Source of the DNA: Smallanthus sonchifolius
Lineage: Eukaryota > Streptophyta > Magnoliopsida > Asterales > Asteraceae
Length of the DNA: 64,000 nt
Assembly (NCBI GenBank): GCA_023525975.1
Contig: CM042028.1
Location: forward strand, 81,963,501-82,027,500
Reading direction: 5' to 3'
Every line of letters starts with the position of its first letter. Position 1 is the stretch's first letter. Positions 1-9,227 of the stretch are shown piece by piece. Both the position numbers and the translations under genes were made by a program. The notes beneath the pieces were generated by a model, which did no database searches, was not told where the DNA came from, and saw only the letters and a program-made list of their open reading frames with translations.

Positions 1-2
1 GT

Positions 3-188
3 GAATACGTTTTTAGAAACAATGAAGCCAGCAGGGCTGAGCCCGGAGGAAAGTTGGGGCCTAACTGGGATGGGCCTTACCGGATTAAAGAATCCCTGGG
101 AAAGGGGGCGCACTCCTTGACCAGATTGGATGGAACTAACGTGCCCAGGACTTGGAATGCAGCCCAACTCAGGAAATGTTATATGTAA
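3..188 (+). CDS. C-terminal end of Ty3/gypsy pol (integrase tail), partial
   Basis: An open frame enters from the window edge and ends at TAA 186-188. Its 61 codons contain KLGPNWDGPYRIKESLGKGA followed shortly by PRTWNAAQLRKCYM at the very end. The order 'K.GP.W.GPY.I', then 'G.Y.L...G..(I/V)PR.WN...L..YY' is the standard C-terminal tail of plant Ty3/gypsy integrase, where the polyprotein stops. No chromodomain follows, in keeping with a non-chromovirus (Tat/Athila) lineage. The ORF is below common length cut-offs because the window begins inside it. The frame is intact here; whether the rest of pol is intact cannot be seen. Confidence 0.85.
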   Translation, partial: EYVFRNNEASRAEPGGKLGPNWDGPYRIKESLGKGAHSLTRLDGTNVPRTWNAAQLRKCYM

Positions 189-254
189 TCCTTATGGCCG
201 TGTTCATGGTTTTTCAAGAAACAAAAAAGAAGAGCATGTTTTCAAAGACATAAA

Positions 255-1258
255 GAAAATCCCCGTTTTATAATAAAACTAGCATTTTTAAAACACCGGA
301 TCAATGTATCCGGCATCATAAAAGGCCGGACCACGTGTCCGGCACCAAAAAGATTGGATTTTAATCCAACATTAAAAAAAAAGACCGGATCACTGTATCC
401 GGCACCATAAAAGATTGGATTTTAATCCAACATTAAAAAAGACCGGATCAATGTATCTGGCACCATAAAAGACCGGACCACGTGTCCGGCACCAAGAAGA
501 TTGGATTTTAATCCAACATTAAAAAAAAGACCGGATCACTGTATCCGGCACCATAAAAGATTGGATTTTAATCCAACATTAAAAAAGACCGAATCACTGT
601 ATCCGGCACCATAAAAGATTGGATTTTAATCCAAAAAAGACCGGATCAATGTATCCGGCACCATAAAAGACCGGACCACGTGTCCGGCACCAAGAAGATT
701 GGATTTTAATCCAACATTAAAAAAGACCGGATCAATGTATCCGGCATCATAAAAAGCACCAAGAAGATTGGATTTTAATCCAACATTAAAAAAGACCGGA
801 TCAATGTATCCGGCACCATAAAAGACCGGACCACGTGTCCGGCACCAAGAAGATTGGATTTTAATCCAACATTAAAAAAGACCGGATCACTGTATCCGGC
901 ACCATAAAAGATTGGATTTTAATCCAACATTAAAAAAGACCGGATCAATGTATCCGGCACCATAAAAGACCGGACCACATGTCCGGCACCGAGAAGATTG
1001 GATTTTAATCCAACATCTTAAAAAAGACCGGATCAATGTATCTGGCACCATAAAAGACCGGACCACGTGTCCGGCACCAAGAAGATTGGATTTTAATCCA
1101 ACATTAAAAAAGACCGGATCAATGTATCCGGCACCATAAAAGACCGGACCACGTGTCCGGCACCAAGAAGATTTAATCCAACACCTTAAAAAGACCGGAT
1201 CAATGTATCTGGCACCATAAAAGACAGGGCCACGTGTACGGCACTATGAAAAGATCGG
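255..1258. repeat. Array of three interleaved palindromic units
   Basis: About 1 kb is built from three kinds of unit of about 28-30 bp, each with a dyad core: CCGGATCAATGTATCCGG, CCGGACCACGTGTCCGG and TTGGATTTTAATCCAA, joined by short A-rich linkers such as CACCATAAAA and CATTAAAAAA. The units recur in mixed order, often as a composite of about 86 bp. The second core has a central CACGTG; exact copies begin near 326, 473, 671, 826, 1059 and 1144, with a CACATG variant near 970. Degenerate units continue to about 1380; 1380-1574 is A-rich with no further repeat seen. The array sits between pol and the antisense gene, the place where Retand-type elements are known to carry tandem repeats. Confidence 0.9.
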
Positions 1259-1574
1259 ATTTGCAAATATTCAAGGATAAAGCAAAACATAACACAAAAA
1301 GGGGATAATTATACTACATCATAAGGCGGAGCACAGTACAAAGAAAACGCAAGGAATAAGACCGAACCACGTGTCCGGTACAAAACCAGATCAAGACAGT
1401 CAGCATGATAATAAAGCTTGTACAAATTACAAATATTCTTAAAAACACAGATGAAAAACATAAAAAGGATACTTGCATTCAAAGGTAAATAAGTAGGTAC
1501 ATAAACAAGATTACAATATCAAAAAGTAAAAGGGCACGCATGCTCCAAAAAAGATAAATAAAAATACAAAGGGG

Positions 1575-4063
1575 TCAGCCTTCAATGGTAAGAACATCCC
1601 TGATCTCCCTAAGATCCAATTGATCAGCCAAAGAGGTAAGAGTACCTACTACGGGGAACTCCATAGTATCAAAGGCATCTTGCCTCTGAGTAAGTATGTT
1701 TCGGGCTTCCGGGCTCCAGCCAGGGAGGCTCTCCAAAGACAAACCAGTTTTCCCTGCTTGAAACCCATTGGCTAGCCCATCATGATAACCCGCCGCTTCC
1801 GCAGCTCCATTCAAACCAACTACCCCATCAATAAACTCATCACTGCCTTGACTGCCTCCACCACCCTAGAAAACCCTTCCGCCACCAACCATTTCATATC
1901 TTCCTTCAACAAAGATAATTCTTTCACCATTTTAGCTTTCTCCACCTCAAAACTCTCTCTCTCTCCTTCTCGAAAGACACAACCTTTCCCTCCAACATAT
2001 CCAACCTTCCCCTGGACACCCTCAACTCCTCATCTTTCTCCGCCACCTGAAATGCCAGCTCCTCGGAACGTGCCTTTGCTTCCCGGATCATTTGGGCACG
2101 TTTCTCAAGCTCTTTATTTGTCCGCGAGCAGGCCTCAGTGAACTCTGCCCGGGCTTTCGAGTGAGCGGCATCCCTTTCTTTCAATTGCCAATCCAGTTTT
2201 TTCACCTCCTGTGTAAGCGTCAGCACATTACCCGCATCTTCATTTTTCTGGGCCAGAGCTTTCCTCAGATGAGCAACTTCACTGCGACCCTCATCCCATT
2301 GCCGACATATCTCGGGCATGACTGCCATACTCTCAACCCAGCTCAAAGCAGCTCTATCGGACAGCACTTCCGAGGAACAGGTTGAGTGGCGTAGTCGCTC
2401 AGCTGGGGGAAAAGCCTGCAACAAGAACGTCCGGCACAGGTGGGGATCTGTCAAACAGTTACCCTGCAAAATATTCCAGTTAGGAACATGTTTGGATTTA
2501 GAATCTGTCGGAGTCCAAGGATCAGATTGGGTGGGCATCCTAAAATCGGATTGGCTCGTGTGCATACAAGAAGATCTGGGGGAATGAACCTCCCCAGTTC
2601 CCGCTGGGGTCTTCTCCTTCTCCTTCCCTTTATCCCGGGGAGAGATTTGAGCCCCCGTCGGCATGCTCTTGGGAATAGGGGAAGGTTTGACCTTAGGGAC
2701 AGAAGGTTGAAGATTAGGACCTTCCGGGTTTTTAACAGCAGCTTTGGCTGTTTGCATGACTGGGCAAGTTGGAGTAACCCCTTCACCATTTTTTAAGCCT
2801 AAAAAGCATCGGAAAGGAGAATATCAGGAAAAATATTATTTACACTTAAAAAAGAAAAACAGAACAGATACACACCTTCGGGACTCGCTCCCGGGGCCTT
2901 CTTTCCAGCAGCATAAGCCTCGGTCAGCTTTCGCCTTTTCTTCTGGGGCGAGAGCACTTTCTCTCCGGAAGCACTCCCGGAAGCCTTTTTCCTTACTAGA
3001 ACCTCTTCAGGTTCATCTTCTTGACTCTCTGAAACAATGCATCAACTCAAAACAATGAGCAGGAGAAAAAGGAAGGAAATAACCAAACGTTCATTGCGTA
3101 TCAACTAACCAGTTACTAGAACCTCTTCAGCCTCTTGCAGACTAGCACGGGGAAAAAAAGAAACGTTCATGAAAAACTTCAAGAACATTCCTTTCACCCG
3201 GCCCCACACTCAAATATGTCCGGATAAGATTTTTAAAGGAATCCGAAAAAAGAACATCATAATAACTAGCAACTGCTGCAAGTGAAAAAGGGAAAACACA
3301 GTAAATACAAACATAATATATACAGGAGAGAAAGCGCCATCTATCGAGAAGAAATGTGAGACAACATACACTTACGTTCTTTTCCCACGGAGTAAATCGG
3401 GACACGATCAAGCCTTCCCCAGTTCCGGCTCATACCAACACCGACAAGGGCATGTTCCGGAATCTCCTGAATGTCGGCTGGACGGGAGGTCAATAGAGAG
3501 AAAACAGGAGTTTTCTTAAAAGCATCCAGATTAGGGGGAATGTCCACCACAGCCAGACGAAGTGACCGGATCTGCATGCTGGCGGGAACCATCCGGGCAG
3601 TTATATAGAAAAACCTTTCTTTCCACCCCCGGAATCCTTGAGGGGTCTCTTTGGCATGAGGAATCACCCCGGGGCGTTTAGAGAAGGAAAACCAGCTATC
3701 TTTCAAATATAGCTTGTAAAAATGATGAAAAATGGCGACGGAAGGGTCCTGTTTCAAAGCGATACAGCAGAACTCAAAATGCCTAATACGACACATTCCA
3801 AGAGGGTGAACTTGGGAGAGGTGAATTTTGTAGAACTGAAGGAGATCGATAACAAAAGAGGTGACCGGAACTCTGAAATTAGCCTCAGAAAAAAAGTCAG
3901 CATATAAGGTAATCTTGCCAGGAGGAGGTTTGGCCGCCGTGCCTCCTGAAGAAGGGTACTCGGGTTCCAAATCGTTAGGAATTCCATACGAAGCTTTCAA
4001 TCTCTCGAAGCGCTCCACGCTCCAATTTATGGGAATCAAAGCCACGTCAGCGTTATCACCCAT
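1575..4063 (-). pseudogene. Antisense gene of the retrotransposon: 'putative gypsy-type transposon' domain plus coiled coil, broken
   Basis: The minus strand reads like a spliced gene. Exon 1 (4063 to about 3376) begins with ATG and carries a domain resembling the plant 'putative gypsy type transposon' family (Pfam Transposase_28), with segments such as FRVPVTSFVIDLLQFY and SWFSFSKRP. It ends at a good donor GTAAGT (3375-3371). Further exon-like blocks follow at about 3284-3125, 3029-2876 (basic, KKRRKLTEAY) and about 2800-1575, the last a Lys/Glu-rich coiled coil. The copy is damaged: a frame change in a T/C run near 3150, another in a GA repeat near 1950 and another near 1830. The domain is common in plant retrotransposons but its function is unknown. 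It runs against pol, so it fits the antisense ORF of Tat elements rather than a host gene. Confidence 0.6.
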
Positions 4064-4170
4064 TCGTCGAAAAAATTAACAAGATCGGAAGAAATTAAAG
4101 AAGCAAGGTTTTAGGCGAAATCAAAAAGGGTTCGTAGAAGACGAGTAAAAGGCAACAATACCTTACCCCC

Positions 4171-4180
4171 CTTTTTATAG
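4171..4180 (-). promoter_or_regulatory. TATA box for the antisense gene
   Basis: The minus strand reads CTATAAAAAGGGGGG, about 110 bp upstream of the antisense ATG at 4063. The spacing leaves room for a start site near 4145 and a short leader. This suggests the antisense gene had its own promoter between its ATG and the 3' LTR. Confidence 0.45.
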
Positions 4181-4371
4181 AAAAGAAGAGAAGACAGACG
4201 GTCGGACAGTGGCGTCCTAGGAAGGGTTATAGGACTGATGGATGGGATGTGCGGCAGGTTTGAAAGAAGCGTGGCCCGCACGTGTCAAGCTTCTCCATTT
4301 TCTGAAAAAAGTTTTCATAGTCAATTTAATTTTTTGAAGAAACAAAGAAAATCAAATTGACTAGGGGGACT

Positions 4372-4611
4372 TGACGACGTATGATGAAAGGATCATACAT
4401 AAGGGGCCTAAAAGAAAGAAATCTAACTTCTTAACCACCACGAGGGCCCACGAGAAGAGAGAACCAATAAGAAAGGGGCTGTCACTATCATACGATTAGA
4501 AGAAAGAGAATATAAAAATCCTATAAATAGAAGGTGATCTCATAGATGAAAGGGATCCAGGACTTGTACTTGATTGAATTCGGGAATTATTATCAAAGTG
4601 GAGTTTTTACA
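4372..4611 (+). repeat. Candidate 3' LTR of the Tat-like element
   Basis: The segment starts TGACGACG right after a purine-rich tract (4363-4369) and ends ...TTTTTACA. It holds a plus-strand TATA box CTATAAATAG at 4521-4530, placing a start site near 4555. It was chosen because it has TG...CA ends, an upstream purine tract and an internal promoter. About 240 bp is short for this lineage, and the 3' border could lie elsewhere up to about 4640. Confidence 0.4.
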
Positions 4612-5382
4612 TCTCTTCCCGGCGCTTTTTTGATTTTTTTTTTAAGTTTTGAAATTATATATAAAAGTTTTTCCAAAAAAAACTTGTAAAAACCCGTTTT
4701 TTTAGGGTTTTCAACGTTTTCACAACTTATGTGAGTTTTCATCCTATATATATATATATATTGGTTATCATTTCAACCGCACACATATATATTTATATGT
4801 GTATGAAAGTTCAATTTATAATCATATAAATCTTGATGAAAAGAACATAAATGTAAGATTATTTATCTTGTTTCTCTTTCTTTTTATGTTTACATACAAT
4901 TTTCAGTTAAGGCTATTTTCGACAAAACGAGCATATGAAGTTGTTACAAGATTAACTTATAAAGCTTCTAAAAATTGTGTTACACCTCGAAACCAAGGAG
5001 CGACGTAAATGTTGGATTTACTCATAAAACATAGGAGAAAACTTTACAAAACTCACTTTTAAATACACTTTAAACCCTCATAATTTAAACCCATACTATA
5101 AGTTATCGACTTCCTTTGTTAGATAGCCCGGAAATGACATGTCACAGCTCACCCTGAAACACGCACTAAAACGGGTCATCTTACGCTGGTGAGTCTATAA
5201 CTTTCAAAACACATTTTTTTATTATCAAAACATCATTTAATACTTTCCAAAAACTTTTATTAAATAATCAACGTTAAGACAATCACACTCAATTTACATA
5301 TCACAATCATGTACCTCACACACACCACAATTAGCTTACTCATACCTAAGGATGACAATTTATGGCACAGACCTACTCATAC
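4612..5382. other. Intergenic, no gene seen
   Basis: AT-rich sequence with a poly(T) run near 4633 and a short (TA)n tract at about 4747-4762. Short ORFs here have no protein-like character. No feature supported. Confidence 0.6.
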
Positions 5383-5394
5383 CAAGGGGGAGTT

Positions 5395-5937
5395 TGTTGA
5401 AGCAATTCTTGTGACAAGCACTCTGAAGTGGTTAGAGACTGAAGACATCTCCAGAGCTGCTGTCAAGGGGGAGTTTGTTGAAGCAATTCTTGTGACAAGC
5501 ACTCTGAAGATTGTTCTTGGCTATGTAATGTATTTATGTATTTGTATCTGTATTTCAGCATCTGTATGTATTGGTTTATCGAGTTGTAATCAAGTATGTA
5601 GGTATTTGTCGTTGGACTTGTCTTGTAAAGTGTTGTGCGCGCTTAACAAGTGCGCATGATGTATATCCTGCGTACTTAGCAAGTATGCAAGAACATTTTC
5701 TGCGTACTTGCTAAGTACGCTGCGCACTTGCCAAGTGCGCAGGCAACAGGTCTAGTATAAATGGTAGGTCTTGACAGAATGTAAGTACGCATTCATTTGT
5801 AAGAATTCTGAAACCGGCTAAGTTTACAATAGACGAAGTTTGAAAGTATCTTTGTTGTCGGTTTACTTTGTGTTGCTTGATACTCCACCTAGTCACGGGC
5901 ATTCCGCACCCGGTTCGACTAGGAACACACTTGCATG
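5395..5937 (+). mobile_element. Copia-type LTR fragment with duplicated polypurine tract
   Basis: CAAGGGGGAG followed by TTTGTTGAAG looks like a polypurine tract running into an LTR start (TGTTGAAGC). This junction and about 35 bp after it occur twice, at 5383 and again at 5464, exactly 81 bp apart. Beyond the second copy is an LTR-like body with four GCGYACTT..AAGTRCGC dyads (5636-5740), a TATA box TATAAATGG near 5756 and a candidate CA end near 5937. The matching 5' LTR is not in the window. Copia rather than gypsy is inferred from the AAGGGGGAG/TGTTG junction only. Confidence 0.5.
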
Positions 5938-7543
5938 TGACGATCCGAGACACCCGAGGGACCTACAAGCCGACATGTTTAAGACACGATTAAAATCGTG
6001 TCTAAACATGTCTTAGCCTGTTTAGACCTGATTATACCTATATGTAATGTTAAAAATTTTAAAATAATATACATATTTATATTGTTAAAACAAGTCTTAA
6101 GGATTGTTCTTGAAGGATATTATTGTTATGGATTTTAATTTTTTTGTGATATTTACTTTATCTTGTTAATTGTTAACCATATTAAATATTCCGGATCGTG
6201 CCGTGTCACTAAATAGGTGATATTAATTGTGTTAAGCAGGTCATGTCGTGTAACATGTTTATAAACAGGTTCGTGTTTCCGTGTTAATCGTGTCATGCCG
6301 TGTCTGACATATTTAACACGTTTAGACTTGTTTTGCTAGCCGTGCTCACACCACATCACACCATGTTGTTCATTAATCTCAATTAGTGTACTCACATTCC
6401 ATATTAGTTAACTCACACTCCATATTAGTTAACTCACACATCACTAATGTCAGCTACACATGGGTACTAGATATAGTTGGACCATCACACTTTCTATCAA
6501 CTTGAGACTCACGCTGCTTCTTCCACTATCATGAACTTCACAAATTTTACGTTGCCACAGTCGTGAACTTCACACCTCAAATGTCAACACGTTTCCAACA
6601 CTGGCCACCACATCCCTGTCGGTTGTGTCAATGGTACTCGATTGTGTGGTTGTCAACGGTGGGGTTCCAATAGATGAAAATGCAATGACGATGGTGAACA
6701 TGGTTTCAGATCTGATTGCCGGCAAGATGGCGGCGAAGGTTGGTTGAAGTTGAAGAATGCCGACGATGATGTCGTCGTTCGAAGGTTCAACCAGGTGGGG
6801 GAGAAAAGGGATTGAGGGTGAGGGTGGGGGTGGGTTATGCATTTTATATAACAACAATAATAATTATTATTATTATTATTATTATGTTAAAGGGTATAAT
6901 AGAGGGATATAAACATCATTTTATAAAAAAAATAACATAGTTTTTAACGCCTGTTAGTGTCAGGGATGGAGAGAAAAAATAAAATGTGTGACAAAAGGTG
7001 TTAAACATTTGAACATTGGACGAAACCTGATTTTTTGACCAAACCTCAGGGATGAGAAGTGCATTTAACTCTTTTATAAGTGTGTTATTCCTTTTGAAAT
7101 ATCGATTATAATAAAAGCGACGAAAGGATGGTACATTGACAAAAAAATATTTGTTGGTATAAAAAGAAACATGAAACGAAAGGGTGGGGGAATGTATTTG
7201 TGATAGACTCATAGGATTAAAATAATAATGTTCGGTCGCAAATATCCAGCATATTTATATCCAATGTCAGGCCCTAGTGTTCCCATTCTTTTCTTTAAAT
7301 TAATTATCTCTTTTTCTTATAACACACAAAACGTTACATATTAAATGTTAAAAGTTAACACATTGTTTGTAACGTATTCATAACAATTTGATGAATGTGA
7401 TAACTGTCCTTTGAGGTGATAATTTTCATTTTCATTTCCTTTTCTTTATCATTTTTTTATTATTTGATCTGACAAAATATTATTGTCAAACCAAAACACA
7501 AGGCACAAAGCATTTTAACACTGACATGGTATTATTTTTTAGT
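5938..7543. other. Intergenic with degenerate repeats
   Basis: 5975-6350 is rich in CGTGT/ACACG words and contains an inverted repeat around 5975-6015 (a GACACGATT arm against AATCGTGTC). It resembles the ends of the hAT element at 15561-16267 and may be a decayed relative. 6385-6440 has a short tandem duplication of an ACTCACAC(T)CCATATTAGTTA word. 6857-6885 is an (ATT)n microsatellite. The rest shows nothing recognisable. Confidence 0.5.
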
Positions 7544-8074
7544 ATTATTGTATTTTAATAATCCCACCTTTTACCAATTGGTCGATAATAATCTCAACTG
7601 AGAATATTCTTACCACCGGTCCCTACTTTCAAACTATTTTTTTACATTGGACTCCTCGTTAAAAAAACTTAACGCCGTTAGAGTTTATATGACATGGACA
7701 TCTGCAAACCGCCGGAAAGTCGAGCCAAGCTAGCAATGGTCTCGTGTTGGCTTTTGAAATTGGCTTTGGTGGTGTTTAACTGGTCTCGTTAAACACCACC
7801 GTTTTCTCTGTTTGGACTTTCCGGACCCACGAGACCAGTTAAACACCACCAGAGCCAATTTCAAAAGCCACCACGAGACCACTGCTAGCTTGGCTCGACT
7901 TTCCGGCGGTTTGCAGATGTCCACGTCATATAAACTCTAACGGCGTTAAGTTTTTTTAACGGGGGGTCCAATGTAAAAAAATAGTTTGAAAGTAGGGACC
8001 AGTGGTAAGAATATTCTCAGTTGGGATTATTATCGGCCAATTGGTAAAAGGTGGGATTATTAAAATCCAATAAT
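7544..8074. mobile_element. Foldback/MITE element with two 246-bp inverted arms
   Basis: 7544-7789 and 7829-8074 are reverse complements of equal length (246 bp) with only scattered mismatches, separated by a 39-bp loop. Arms begin ATTATTG.ATTTTAATAATCCCACC at the outside and end CTGGTCTCGT at the loop. Long terminal inverted repeats with a tiny centre are typical of Mutator-type or foldback MITEs. No convincing 9-bp target duplication was found. A transcript would fold into a near-perfect 246-bp hairpin. A diverged relative lies at 49800-49910 (the word GATTATTATCGGCCAATT recurs there). Confidence 0.8.
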
Positions 8075-8620
8075 CCTATTTTTTATTGGGAAATACTTTT
8101 ATAGAATAAGGAAAAATAATTGATCAAAAAGTAATTTAATGTTTGTTCTCTGTGAAAAAGAATGTAGTAGAGAAGAAGTATGACAAATAGAACAAGATTC
8201 TTGTAAAATGGAATGAGAGTTCTCCTTTTTAATTTTTCTGACACTGTATACCGTGTCTACAAAATGAATCTACAAGTTCATTTTATGCATAAGTTACCAA
8301 AGATTTTAAGTTATTCAAATTATAGTTTGCACTAAGACGTGTGCATAGGAGTTGGAATAAAACATAACTAAAGAAGCTTAAAGGTATGTGTTATGCTAAA
8401 GCCGCACCATCGGCGTTGATGATATGGCATAGTGTGGCGGATGGTAGGGGAGAAAGAGGAGAAAATGTGGTGAATATTCACCGCACAAAGGGGATAGAAA
8501 GGAGTGTTTTGGTGCTGCGACGTCGCCGTTGGGGTGCGGTACATCGCCTCCCACCTACAGGAGTGCAGTGTGCCGCACCATGTGGCAAGAGTATAACATA
8601 TGGCATAACAAGAATCATGG
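8075..8620. other. Intergenic, no gene seen
   Basis: AT-rich to about 8380, then a GC-richer block 8390-8610 with words such as GCCGCACCAT and GTGGCG that resemble Harbinger-type MITE DNA seen near 57800. It is cut at 8620 by the hAT element. ORFs on both strands here are not protein-like. Confidence 0.4.
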
Positions 8621-9219
8621 CTAGGGATGGCAAAAAGAAACCGAGCCCGACGGGCATACCCGAAACATACGGGATGGGTATACCCGAAATCCAACGGGTA
8701 TGAGCCGGGTATGAGATTAGTTTTAAAATATTTCGCATGTATGGGACATGTGTATGGGATTAGGTGATACCCGGCCCGATTACCTGAAATCACATACCCA
8801 TTTACCCGAACCATATACCCGAAAAGTTTTAATTTTTATTTTTCCTTAATCTTTGCCTTTTAATACTTCATTTTAGTAAGTTAATTATATAGAAAATTAA
8901 ATTTTCTTTTAAAATATGTATTTGATGATATTAATGTATGTAATTTATTCATATTTAAAGTATTATGAAAAATATAAAAATAGAGTCCTAGAAATGTACA
9001 CGACACATACACGACGGGTATTGGTCGATATCCGCAAGTATGCCCGATACCTGATACTAACGGGTATACCTGATACCCGCTGGTATGCCTGATATCCGAC
9101 GGGTAATTACTCGACACAAACCCGACGGGTAATGGGCCGGGTATGTGACACAATTTTACAACCGGGTATGGGACTGAGATTACAGATACCCGACACAAAC
9201 CCGACCCATTATCATCCCT
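8621..9219. mobile_element. Non-autonomous hAT element (MITE), 8-bp target duplication
   Basis: The element is flanked on both sides by AATCATGG (8613-8620 and 9220-9227). Its ends are short imperfect inverted repeats around AGGGATGGCAA / AGGGATGATAA. The interior is rich in CCCGACGGGTA-type words near both ends and AT-rich in the middle. There is no transposase. An 8-bp duplication with short inverted repeats is the hAT signature. Confidence 0.7.
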
Positions 9220-9227
9220 AATCATGG

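Larger units (their letters stand above)
1..4611 (+). mobile_element. 3' part of a Ty3/gypsy LTR retrotransposon, Tat/Retand-like
   Basis: Reading the plus strand in order there is the last stretch of an integrase-type pol ORF (3-188), a long array of short palindromes (255-1258), a multi-exon gene-like region on the opposite strand (1575-4063), a purine run AGGGGGA at 4363-4369 that could be the polypurine tract, and a TG...CA segment with a TATA box (4372-4611) that could be the 3' LTR. Tat-lineage elements such as Retand and Ogre are known to carry extra DNA, tandem repeats and antisense ORFs between pol and the 3' LTR, and this order matches that plan. The 5' half and the 5' LTR lie outside the window, so LTR identity and target duplication cannot be tested. 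Lineage assignment is inference; the pol end is seen directly. Confidence 0.7.

Noticed and set aside
255..1258. CRISPR-like array of regularly spaced repeats
   Set aside because: Units differ and alternate, spacers are not unique, the host is a plant, and the array lies in a retrotransposon.
4799..5008. Short plus-strand ORF after the Tat-like LTR
   Set aside because: AT-rich, no domain, no codon bias or splice context.
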